64,000 nt of DNA from Agrococcus sediminis. GTDB lineage: Bacteria > Actinomycetota > Actinomycetes > Actinomycetales > Microbacteriaceae. Position 1 is the first letter of the stretch. The number at the start of each line of letters is the position of its first letter. The stretch is from the NCBI RefSeq assembly GCF_007923295.1, contig NZ_VOIR01000011.1, forward strand, positions 558,001 through 622,000, written 5' to 3'. A program made the position numbers and the translations under genes. Shown piece after piece: positions 57,274-64,000 of the stretch. The notes beneath the pieces are model-generated. The model saw only the letters and a program-made list of their open reading frames with translations. It was not told the DNA's origin and did no database searches.

Positions 57274-57415
57274 GTGGACAGGCTGCCGGGAGGGCCTGAC
57301 GGGTTTCGTGTTGAGTTTCGTGTTGAGTTTGAGCCTGTTTGGGACGTCGAGCCGGGAAGTTCCGCTTGTTTACAGGGGTTTTGGCGTTCAGGTTCATACC
57401 CCTCCGTCTCCACGC
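57203..57415. other. candidate right end (attR) of the element
   Basis: GC content and gene style change here. Two direct copies of TTTCGTGTTGAG (57304-57328) precede GGTTCATACCCCTCCGTCTC and CAC (57391-57413), which looks like the 3' end of a tmRNA (T-stem half plus acceptor strand ...GTCTCCA) followed by CGCA rather than CCA. This would be the displaced fragment left by integration into ssrA. Inference from pattern memory. Confidence 0.4.
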
Positions 57416-57444
57416 ATGCCCCTTCGTCTCGCCACGAAGGGGCA
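57416..57444. terminator. hairpin terminator at the element-chromosome junction
   Basis: 12-bp stem ATGCCCCTTCGT / ACGAAGGGGCAT directly after the tmRNA-like tail, as expected for an ssrA terminator. Confidence 0.8.
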
Positions 57445-57564
57445 TCGTCTGTTTCGGATGCGTCAGCGCGGCTCGTCGCGTCGCTGGCGCCCGGCACGCG
57501 CGCCCGGATACGCTCCGAACGGCGGTTCGCCGTCGCCCCTTGCCGCACCAGCATTGGACGCCGC

Positions 57565-59364
57565 ATGCTCCGCAGACTGCTCGCCGTCACCGCCGCCGCC
57601 GCGCTCGCCGTCACCGGCATCGGTGCCGCGCCCACTGCGGCCCCGGCCGCTGCCGCCGGGGCGGTGCGGCTGCCCACCGGCGAGGTCGTGCCGGTCGAGC
57701 ACCTCGACGAGGTGCGGGCCGTCTTCGACGGCATCAACGACTACCGGCAGGCGCAGGTGCCGCCCTTGCCGCGACTGCGCTTCGCGCCCGACCTCTTCGC
57801 GCTCGCGCAGAGCTGGACCGACCAGATGGCCGCCACCGGCAGCTTCGTGCACCGCCAGGAGCACTGGACGCTCTACCCGCCGGGCCTCACGGGCGGCGGC
57901 GAGATCATCGCCGCCCGCACGGGCGACAACGCCGCCGGGCTGGTGCAGCAGTGGATCGACTCCCCGCCGCACCGGTCGATGATGCTGGGGCGGAACCACT
58001 CCGTGATGGGCGTCGGCATCGCCTTCGGGCGCTATCTCTACGGCACGACGAACTTCGGCACCACACCCGAGGGCAGCACGACGCCCACCTTCGCCTCGAT
58101 CGACGACTGGCTCGCGAGCGGCGGCGAGGTCTCGCGCGAAGACGTCGTGGGCGCGCTCCGCGACGTCGGCGCATCCGCCCCCGACACCATCCGCGTCTCC
58201 GGCTGGGCGTTCGACTTCACCCGGCGCGACCTGGCCTCGAGCGTGACCGTGACCGTCGACGGCACCCGGTCGGTGACGGTGGATGCGAGCGCTCGCCTCT
58301 GGCCGTGGGGTGCGGGGGAGTGGCGCGAGGGCCACGACTTCGAGGTGCCCGTGCCGGGCACGCCCGGCGCCGTGCACCGCGTCTGCGTGCGCGCCGAGGA
58401 CTCGTTCGGGGCGGGCCAGTCGGAGTCGCTCGGCTGCCGCACGGTCGAGATGCCGATCGAGGCCGCGCGGCTCGCCGGCGCCAACCGCTACGAGACGGCC
58501 GTCGAGGTCTCGCGCGCCTACAACGACCCCGCGGCGGTCGACACCGTCTACCTCGCCACCGGCGAGCGCTATCCCGACGCACTCGCGCTCGCGCCGGCAG
58601 CCGCCCAGGAGGGCAGCGCGCTGCTGCTGACGCCGCAGTCGGCGCTGCTGGACGTCGTGGCCGATGAGTTGCAGCGGCTGACGCCGGATGCGGTGGTCAT
58701 CGTGGGTGCACAGGACTCGGTCTCGGCCGAGGTCGAGGCGCAGGTCGCCGCCGCCCTGCCGGGCGCGACGCTCGAGCGGCTGGCCGGAGCGAACCGCTAC
58801 GAGACGGCGGTCATGATCGCGCGCGAGGTGTTCCCGCACGCGACGACCGCCTACGTCGCATCCGGCCGCCTCTTCCCCGACGCGCTCTCGGCAGCTCCGG
58901 TGGCCGCCGCTGCGGATGCGCCGGTGCTGCTGACGCCGGCGGGGAGCCTGCCGGAGAGCGTGCGCGCCTACCTCGAGGAGAGCGGCATCGCGTCGACCGT
59001 CGTCGCGGGCGGCGAGCCCAGCGTGTCGGCCGACGTCGAGGCGCAGCTGCGCGAGGTGGTCGGGGTGGCGCCGCAGCGGATCGCCGGCAGCGACCGCTAC
59101 GAGACCAACCGGCTGCTCGCCGCATCCGCCGGTGTCGCGGGCTCGCCGAACGTGCTGCTCGCGTCGGGGCAGAACTTCCCCGACGCGCTCGCGGGCGCGG
59201 CGATCGCCGCGGGCGCGGGCCCGCTGCTGCTGGCCGGACGGCTCTGCGTGCCCGACGGCACGGTCGCGATGATCCGCGAGCAGTACCGGCCGGAGCAGCT
59301 CGTGGTGCTCGGCGGCGAGCCGACGCTCTCCGCCGCCTCGGCGGCGCTGACGCGCTGCGGCTGA
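57565..59364 (+). CDS. secreted CAP-domain protein with three cell-wall-binding repeats
   Basis: 599 aa from ATG at 57565, chosen for the signal peptide that follows (LLAVTAAAALAVTGIGAA). Residues ~50-175 are a CAP/SCP domain (NDYRQAQ, SWTDQMAATGSFVH, GGGEIIA, WIDSPPHRSMML). An Ig-like region follows, then three CWB2 repeats (RLAGANRYETAVEVS, RLAGANRYETAVMIA, RIAGSDRYETNRLLA) that bind cell-wall polymers. First gene with chromosomal GC and codon use. The RBS is weak. Role in wall remodelling or surface interaction is inferred. Confidence 0.9.
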   Translation: MLRRLLAVTAAAALAVTGIGAAPTAAPAAAAGAVRLPTGEVVPVEHLDEVRAVFDGINDYRQAQVPPLPRLRFAPDLFALAQSWTDQMAATGSFVHRQEHWTLYPPGLTGGGEIIAARTGDNAAGLVQQWIDSPPHRSMMLGRNHSVMGVGIAFGRYLYGTTNFGTTPEGSTTPTFASIDDWLASGGEVSREDVVGALRDVGASAPDTIRVSGWAFDFTRRDLASSVTVTVDGTRSVTVDASARLWPWGAGEWREGHDFEVPVPGTPGAVHRVCVRAEDSFGAGQSESLGCRTVEMPIEAARLAGANRYETAVEVSRAYNDPAAVDTVYLATGERYPDALALAPAAAQEGSALLLTPQSALLDVVADELQRLTPDAVVIVGAQDSVSAEVEAQVAAALPGATLERLAGANRYETAVMIAREVFPHATTAYVASGRLFPDALSAAPVAAAADAPVLLTPAGSLPESVRAYLEESGIASTVVAGGEPSVSADVEAQLREVVGVAPQRIAGSDRYETNRLLAASAGVAGSPNVLLASGQNFPDALAGAAIAAGAGPLLLAGRLCVPDGTVAMIREQYRPEQLVVLGGEPTLSAASAALTRCG

Positions 59365-59508
59365 GGCCCGCGGCGGCCGGCGCCGGGGGCCCTCTGCGAG
59401 ATTTCTCAGCAGCGGAACGCGATGACCGCTACGCTTGCCGTGGCGCAGGACGATTCTTGTTCTGCGCTTTTCGCGCGGCTCAGGCCGCACAGCATGATTG
59501 AAGGAAAT

Positions 59509-59712
59509 ATGGCAACCGGCACCGTCAAGTGGTTCGACTCCGGCAAGGGCTTCGGCTTCATCGCTCCGGACGACGGCGGCAAGGATCTGTTCGCTCACTA
59601 CAGCCAGATCCAGTCCAACGGCTTCAAGACCCTCGAAGAGGCTCAGGCAGTCGAGTTCGAGATCGTTGAGGGCAACAAGGGCCCCCAGGCTGCGAACATC
59701 CGCCCCCTGTGA
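59509..59712 (+). CDS. cspA: cold-shock domain protein
   Basis: 67 aa, RBS AAGGAAAT. Carries the RNP1 motif GKGFGFI (12-18) and RNP2-like DLFAHYS (26-32), the full length of a CspA-type nucleic-acid chaperone. The ~140-bp 5' region preceding it is long, as usual for cold-regulated csp mRNAs. Confidence 0.96.
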   Translation: MATGTVKWFDSGKGFGFIAPDDGGKDLFAHYSQIQSNGFKTLEEAQAVEFEIVEGNKGPQAANIRPL

Positions 59713-59792
59713 GCCTGGGCGCGTCCATGACGCGCCTCGATTCGCGTCGACGGCCAGTGATCGGGTAGTCTGATCGCTGGCCGTTCGGCCAA

Positions 59793-59865
59793 GCGCCCGT
59801 AGCTCAACGGATAGAGCATCTGACTACGGATCAGAAGGTTGGGGGTTCGAGTCCCTCCGGGCGCG
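59793..59865 (+). tRNA. tRNA-Arg(ACG)
   Basis: 73 nt without encoded CCA. Acceptor GCGCCCG/CGGGCGC, D arm GCTC...GAGC, anticodon stem-loop TCTGA-CTACGGA-TCAGA (anticodon ACG), T arm GGGGGTTCGAGTCCCTC. Normal bacterial tRNA-Arg reading CGN. About 2.4 kb from the element's end; no partial copy of its 3' end is seen at the boundary. Confidence 0.95.
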
Positions 59866-59885
59866 CACTGTGTTGAGACAGTAGT

Positions 59886-59915
59886 GAAGGCCACCTGCGA
59901 GAGCAGGTGGCCTTC
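59886..59915. terminator. bidirectional hairpin terminator
   Basis: 13-bp stem GAAGGCCACCTGC / GCAGGTGGCCTTC between tRNA-Arg and the ATPase gene. Confidence 0.88.
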
Positions 59916-59948
59916 GTGGTCTCTCGGCGCCAAGCGCGCGCCGACGAC

Positions 59949-60923
59949 TCAGGCGCTCGGCGGGGCCACGTGATCGGCGAGGATCCGCAGCGCGTCCGCG
60001 CCGGCCAGATCGCCGGGCAGCAGCGGGACCTCCACGAGGGGGAGCCCTGCGAGCGCCGAGCGGAGCCGCGCCAGCTGCTGCTCCTCCTGCTCGCGCCGCG
60101 CTGCCAGGAGTGCGCCCTCGTCGGCCGGCGAGCGGCGGTTCACGATGATCGCGGCGGGATCGATGCCGAGCGCCGCGAGCTGCTCGACGACGTCGACCGA
60201 TTCGGCGACGGGCAGCCGCTCCGCGACCGTGACGACGACGAACGACGTCTGCGTCGCATCCGTCACGACGCTGCGCATGTGCGCGAAGCGATCGCGGCGA
60301 GCGACGAGCGTGCGTCGCAGCTCGGCATCGGCGGTCGGCTCCTCGTCCTTGACGCCCACGATGCCTTGCGCGGCGGCGGCGAAGCGGTCGGACCGATCGC
60401 GACTGGCGAGCAGCGTGGCGGTCCAGCTGCCGAGCTGCTCGGGGAGCGCGAGCAGGCGCAGGGTGTGACCCGACGGCGCCGTGTCGAAGATGACCAGGTC
60501 GTGCGTCTCCTGGCTGCTCGAGACGAGCTCCGCGACGCGCTCGAGCACGGCCGACTCGTGGCTCCCGGGCGCTGACCTCGCCTGGTCGAGGTGCTGCTGG
60601 GCCGAGGCGTGCAGGCGCTCGGGCAGCAGGCGTCGCATGGTGGCCCCGACCGCGGCGAAGTGCCGGTCGATGGTCGACTGCGGATCGATCTCGAGCGCAT
60701 CCACCCATCCGTCGTCGGTCGTGAGCACGCGCACCGGCTCGTCCGAGAGCTCGCGATCCCAGATGTGCCCGAGGTTGTGGGCCGGATCGGTGGAGACGAG
60801 CAGCACACGACCGCCGTCGCGGGCGCGCGCCACCGCGAGCGCGGCCGAGACCGAGGTCTTGCCGACACCGCCCTTGCCGCCGACGAAGAGGATGCGTCGG
60901 GAGCGCGCGATCGCTAGCAGCAT
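59949..60923 (-). CDS. ArsA/GET3-family ATPase
   Basis: 324 aa. Deviant Walker A GGKGGVGKTS (15-24), switch I DPAHN (46-50), switch II DTAPSGHTLRLL (~147-158), as in ArsA/Get3/TRC40 SIMIBI ATPases. It lacks the cysteines of ArsA metal sites in canonical positions, so arsenite transport is doubtful. It overlaps by 10 nt the small CC-ending protein gene and lies next to cstA, a conserved actinobacterial trio, suggesting a role with that small protein or with membrane insertion. Confidence 0.92.
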   Translation of the reverse strand: MLLAIARSRRILFVGGKGGVGKTSVSAALAVARARDGGRVLLVSTDPAHNLGHIWDRELSDEPVRVLTTDDGWVDALEIDPQSTIDRHFAAVGATMRRLLPERLHASAQQHLDQARSAPGSHESAVLERVAELVSSSQETHDLVIFDTAPSGHTLRLLALPEQLGSWTATLLASRDRSDRFAAAAQGIVGVKDEEPTADAELRRTLVARRDRFAHMRSVVTDATQTSFVVVTVAERLPVAESVDVVEQLAALGIDPAAIIVNRRSPADEGALLAARREQEEQQLARLRSALAGLPLVEVPLLPGDLAGADALRILADHVAPPSA

Positions 60924-61210
60924 GCGATGTGGTCCAACGGGGATCGGGGGATGCCGACGCGCCGGTGCCAGGCGTGGAAGTCGTCCCAGACGGCCGGCAG
61001 CAGCTCGGCGGAGTAGTAGGCGGCCGGGTCGGGCACGCCGAGCGCCTCGCCGAGGACGACGATCATGAACAGGTCGTCCTCGTCGCGCTGCTCGCGGAGG
61101 AAGGTGCGGCGGTAGGGGCCGACGTAGAACTCGTGCAGGCCGTCGCGCAGCGCGGCCCAGCGCCGAGGGCGATGCTCCCGGCGCTGGGCCCCGCGGCGTG
61201 CGGGGATCAC
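60914..61210 (-). CDS. cory-CC-star small protein
   Basis: 98 aa, GTG start. Contains GLHEFYVGPYRRTFLREQRD and ends with DHIACC, the terminal Cys-Cys that defines the cory-CC-star family, which is found next to an ArsA-like ATPase and a CstA carbon-starvation transporter. It lies 4 nt after cstA and overlaps the ATPase start, so all three are one operon. The C-terminal CC might be lipidated, metal-binding or handed to the ATPase. Confidence 0.9.
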   Translation of the reverse strand: MIPARRGAQRREHRPRRWAALRDGLHEFYVGPYRRTFLREQRDEDDLFMIVVLGEALGVPDPAAYYSAELLPAVWDDFHAWHRRVGIPRSPLDHIACC

Positions 61211-61214
61211 GTGC

Positions 61215-62942
61215 TCAGACGCGCTCTCGCTCGGCGACGAGCTGGGCGTCCTCGTGCTCGTGCTCCGGCGGCTCCTTCATCGCGCGGCGCATCGCGAGCA
61301 CGGCTTCGATGCCGACCCAGACGCTCGCGACGATGATGACGACGTCGAGCGCGAACAGCAGCCAGTCGGCGTTGCCCGGTGCCGCGAAGCTCGTGAGCTG
61401 CTCGATCGCCGCCCAGAACGACAGCACGAAGACGAGCGTGAGCGGGATGAGCGCCGGCCACGGGTTGCGCCGCTTGCGGATGAGCATGACCGCGATGATC
61501 GACAGGGTGAGGGATGCGAGGAGCTGGTTCGTCGTGCCGAAGAGCGGCCAGATGCGCAGACCGCCCTCGCCGCCGAGCCCCTGCGAGAAGGTGAGGCCGA
61601 GACCCACCACGACGACGACGAGCGTCGCCGGGACCTTCGTGATCCGGACCTTGAACGCATCCCCGATCTCCTGCACGACGAAGCGCAGCAGGCGCATGCC
61701 CGTGTCCATCGTGGTCGCGGCGAAGAGCACCGCCATGGTGGCGAGCACGGTCGCGCTCAGCGACGCGGGCAGGCCGAGGCCGTTCTCCATGAGGGCGCCG
61801 CCGCCCTGCACGAAGGCCGTGACGCCGCCGGCGCCGAACTCGCTGTAGATCGACTCCCACTCGGCGGCCGACTGGAAGCCGCCGATCACGGCCAGGATCG
61901 TGCCCAGCGACAGCATGCCCTCGCCGACGGCGCCGAAGTAGCCGACGAAGCGAGCATCCGTCTCCTTGTCGATCTGCTTCGACGTCGTGCCCGAGGAAAC
62001 CATGCCGTGGAAGCCCGAGATGGCGCCGCACGCGATGGTGACGAAGAGCAAGGGCACCATGCTCGGGGTGCCCTCCGGCAGGGCGGTGTTGATCATCGGG
62101 GCGACGATGTCGGGCGGGTTCGCCGAGAACAGCGCGCCGATCAGCACCGCGCCGAAGAGCAGGATGAGCCCGACGAAGAGCTGCACGCCGTTGATGTAGT
62201 CGCGCGGCTGCAGCAGCACCCAGACCGGCAGCAGCGAGGCGATCGCGCCGTAGACGAACAGCGCGAGGATCCAGAAGGTGGCGGGTGTCATGCCGAGGAA
62301 CGACTCGGGCAGCACGACCGGGACGCTGTCGCCGACGACGATGAGCGCATACAGGGCGACGACGCCGACGATCGTGACGGGGATGAGCGGCCAGCGCATG
62401 CGGTAGACAGCGACGCCGACGAGCAGGGCGACGACGATCGCGCCCCACGTGGGGATGACGGCCGTGGGGGTGCTGATGAGCAGGTTCTTGATGACGACCG
62501 CGAAGGCGGCGATCACCATGAGCAGCAGCAGGAAGATCACGACGAGGAACAGGTTGGCGCCGCGCTTGCCGATGTAGCGGCCGGAGAGCGCGCCGATCGA
62601 CTTGCCCTTGTTGCGCAGCGACGCCCACAGCGCGCCGAGGTCGTGCATGCCGGCGAAGAAGACGGTGCCGAGCGTGACCCACAGGAGGGCGGGCAGCCAG
62701 CCCCAGATGACGGCGATCGCCGGACCGACGATCGGCGCGGCACCTGCGACCGAGGTGAAGTGGTGGCCCCACAGGATGAACTTGCTCGTCGGCACGTAGT
62801 CGACGCCGTCGTTGAGGTCGTGGGCCGGGGTCTTGAACCCGGAGTCGAGCTGGAAGACCCGTCTCGCGAGGTACTTGGAGTAGATGAGGTAGCCGCCGGC
62901 GAACATCGCCAGGCCGATCACCATGAGCACAAGGGAACCCAT
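61215..62942 (-). CDS. cstA: CstA-family carbon starvation / pyruvate transporter
   Basis: 575 aa with about 15 transmembrane helices; the start MGSLVLMVIGLAMFAGGYLI and the conserved SKFILWGHHFTSVAGAAPIVGP region (~52-75) are diagnostic. CstA/BtsT proteins import pyruvate and peptides under carbon limitation. First gene of the operon with the cory-CC-star protein and the ArsA-type ATPase. RBS GGAAGGACAGACCC. Confidence 0.96.
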   Translation of the reverse strand: MGSLVLMVIGLAMFAGGYLIYSKYLARRVFQLDSGFKTPAHDLNDGVDYVPTSKFILWGHHFTSVAGAAPIVGPAIAVIWGWLPALLWVTLGTVFFAGMHDLGALWASLRNKGKSIGALSGRYIGKRGANLFLVVIFLLLLMVIAAFAVVIKNLLISTPTAVIPTWGAIVVALLVGVAVYRMRWPLIPVTIVGVVALYALIVVGDSVPVVLPESFLGMTPATFWILALFVYGAIASLLPVWVLLQPRDYINGVQLFVGLILLFGAVLIGALFSANPPDIVAPMINTALPEGTPSMVPLLFVTIACGAISGFHGMVSSGTTSKQIDKETDARFVGYFGAVGEGMLSLGTILAVIGGFQSAAEWESIYSEFGAGGVTAFVQGGGALMENGLGLPASLSATVLATMAVLFAATTMDTGMRLLRFVVQEIGDAFKVRITKVPATLVVVVVGLGLTFSQGLGGEGGLRIWPLFGTTNQLLASLTLSIIAVMLIRKRRNPWPALIPLTLVFVLSFWAAIEQLTSFAAPGNADWLLFALDVVIIVASVWVGIEAVLAMRRAMKEPPEHEHEDAQLVAERERV

Positions 62943-63075
62943 CGGGTCTGTCCTTCCGTCGCGCGCCGTTGCGGGATGACGTCCGGCGCACTGGACGCCG
63001 CACGCTCACGACCTTAGTGGAATCCAGGGGTTCGCCCAGGATCTGCGCATCACGTCGAGTCCCGGGCGCAACGCA

Positions 63076-63118
63076 CCGCGGCCGCGGACCGACCCGGAGG
63101 TCGGCCCGCGGCCGCGGT
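63076..63118. terminator. strong GC hairpin terminator
   Basis: Long stem of CCGCGGCCGCGG type with inner ACCGACC/GGTCGG; follows the 37-residue peptide gene. Confidence 0.88.
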
Positions 63119-63131
63119 GTGGGAGGGCTGC

Positions 63132-63245
63132 CTAGAGGCTGCCGCCGCCCATGATGATGAAGTCGTCGTCGCCCATGATGATGAAGTCGTCATCGCCGCC
63201 GCGAAGCGTCACGAGCAGGTGGGTGGGAAGCTGCTTGAAGTACAC
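63132..63245 (-). CDS. 37-residue peptide with tandem DDDFIIMG repeats
   Basis: GTG start at 63245 with good RBS AAGGAG seven bases upstream, stop TAG at 63134-63132. N-terminal half MYFKQLPTHLLVTLRGG, then DDDFIIMG twice and GGSL. The two repeats are 24-bp direct DNA repeats. Leader-plus-repeated-core layout is like a RiPP precursor, but no modification enzyme adjoins. A structural or signalling peptide is possible. Flanked by its own terminator. Confidence 0.7.
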   Translation of the reverse strand: MYFKQLPTHLLVTLRGGDDDFIIMGDDDFIIMGGGSL

Positions 63246-63360
63246 AGACGCTCCTTGCTTCTGTTGGTTGACCCCGTCACCTCTAGTTGTAGCCGGTGCG
63301 CGGGAGAGTTGCTACTGCTGAATGTAGGGCATTCCGAGGGATTCTCGGAAGATTCGTTCC

Positions 63361-63783
63361 CTAGCTCTGCAGGGTGGCGGACTCCAGCTGGATCTCGACG
63401 CCGGCGAGCGCCTGCGAGACGGGGCAGCTCGACTTCGCCTCCTCGGCGATGCGGGCGAACTCCTCCTGGTCGATGCCGGGCACCACGCCGGTCACCGACA
63501 GCACGCTCGTGGTGATGCCCTTGCCGGGCTCGAACGACACCTTCGCGCTCGTCTGCAGCGACTCCGGGGCGTGGCCGGCCTCGTCGAGCGCGTGCGAGAA
63601 CGCCATGGCGTAGCAGCTCGCGTGGGCCGCCGCGATGAACTCCTCCGGCGTCGTCGCGCCGCCCTCCTCGGCCCGCGCCTTCCAGGTCACGTCGAAGGTC
63701 GACCCGGTGCCGAGCGTGGTCGTGCCCGACCCGCTGCTCAGGGCGCCGCTCCAGCTGGTGCTCGCGTTCGAGGTGATGGCCAT
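63361..63783 (-). CDS. OsmC-family peroxiredoxin
   Basis: 140 aa. EEFIAAAHASCYAMAFSHAL (~47-66) carries the first catalytic Cys and AKSSCPVSQAL (~120-130) the second, as in OsmC/OHR hydroperoxide reductases; length is normal. RBS GCAAGGAGGACATCCC. Detoxifies organic hydroperoxides using a dithiol donor. Confidence 0.95.
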   Translation of the reverse strand: MAITSNASTSWSGALSSGSGTTTLGTGSTFDVTWKARAEEGGATTPEEFIAAAHASCYAMAFSHALDEAGHAPESLQTSAKVSFEPGKGITTSVLSVTGVVPGIDQEEFARIAEEAKSSCPVSQALAGVEIQLESATLQS

Positions 63784-63885
63784 GGGATGTCCTCCTTGCG
63801 TTCGCGTGCCCGCGGTGCGCGGGCCGACGCCCTCAGGCTACGCACCGCATCCGACCGTCCACTGCGCGCGTGCTTGGATGGAGCC

Positions 63886-64000
63886 ATGACTGAGAAGCCC
63901 GAGATCGAGGCCCCCGAGGGCCCTGCACCCACTGAGCTCGAGATCACCGACATCACCGTCGGCGACGGCGAGGAGGCGGCGGCCGGCAAGCAGGTCAGCG
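63886..64000 (+). CDS. FKBP-type peptidyl-prolyl isomerase, 5' part
   Basis: Runs off the window. The visible 38 residues MTEKPEIEAPEGPAPTELEI... ITDITVGDGEEAAAGKQVS match the N-terminus of actinobacterial FkpA-like prolyl isomerases (D[IL]xxGDGxEAxxGxxV). No signal peptide, so cytoplasmic. Confidence 0.85.
   Translation, partial: MTEKPEIEAPEGPAPTELEITDITVGDGEEAAAGKQVS

Noticed and set aside
57220-57564. N-terminal extension of the CAP-domain protein back to 57220
   Set aside because: It would run across the terminator and the tmRNA-like tail and bury the signal peptide 115 residues inside the protein.
57463-59598. 711-aa minus-strand frame opposite the CAP-domain gene
   Set aside because: Typical antisense shadow of a GC-rich gene; composition is Arg/Gly/Ala-rich and no domain is visible, while the plus strand has clear CAP and CWB2 motifs.
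59793-59865. tRNA-Arg(ACG) as the element's integration site
   Set aside because: It lies 2.4 kb inside the chromosomal part and no partial copy of its 3' end is seen at the element boundary or elsewhere in the window.
61207-63017. Long frames overlapping cstA on both strands
   Set aside because: Shadows of the GC-rich cstA gene, which has unmistakable family motifs and membrane helices.

Overview
The window joins two different kinds of DNA. Positions 1 to about 57,400 are one accessory element of moderate GC (roughly 60% by eye). From about 57,565 to the end is ordinary actinobacterial chromosome of clearly higher GC. The chromosomal genes (a CAP-domain protein with cell-wall-binding repeats, cold-shock protein, tRNA-Arg, CstA / cory-CC-star / ArsA-type ATPase, OsmC, FKBP) suggest a high-GC actinobacterium, probably of the Microbacteriaceae. 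That placement is inference from gene content and codon use.

The element encodes an FtsK/TraB-type DNA translocase (16.4-18.6 kb), a rolling-circle HUH replication initiator (14.2-15.7 kb) and a MobC-like ribbon-helix-helix protein (27.2-28.1 kb). This is the core of an actinomycete integrative and conjugative element (AICE) or an integrated plasmid. No integrase is visible. The right end may lie near 57.4 kb, where a short tmRNA-like tail sits next to a terminator, so the integrase end would be left of the window. A 1.5 kb gene-poor stretch (47.85-49.33 kb) carries six AAAACGGGAAAA-type iterons followed by a 135-nt hairpin and is the best origin candidate.

The element is built of small, mostly monocistronic cassettes: a strong GC hairpin terminator, one gene (occasionally two), an RBS of the form GAAAGGAAC, and a promoter box CCGATAT/CCGATAAT or CCCGTTAGGTAT, often next to an AACGGGAAAA or AACGGTAAAA motif. 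This looks like an element-wide regulon. The cargo includes at least 13 short leucine-rich-variant/HEAT-like repeat proteins, and three LPXTG-like surface proteins ending in LVRTG or LVKTG plus their sortase (49.3-51.3 kb). There are also five type IV prepilin-like genes without assembly machinery, secreted and lipoprotein genes, an NrdH-like redoxin, a SprT-like protease, a degenerate FtsK paralogue and an unusual tRNA gene.

Defence-like cargo lies on the plus strand and lacks the cassette signature. It comprises a three-gene operon at 1.8-5.1 kb (unknown protein, ClpB-like AAA+ ATPase, possible ApeA/HEPN-like protein) and a single-chain type IIG/IIL (MmeI-like) restriction-modification enzyme at 43.6-46.4 kb. 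The three-gene operon is the strongest candidate for an undescribed defence system.

Three sequence-scale signals cover the element and stop at the chromosome. About a dozen copies of a 23-bp intergenic repeat encode CPxCRMKV in one frame. GGCC is strongly depleted. Nearly all surviving GGCC sites lie in the octamer AGGCCGGC (or GGGCCGGC). Counts were made by eye and need recomputing.
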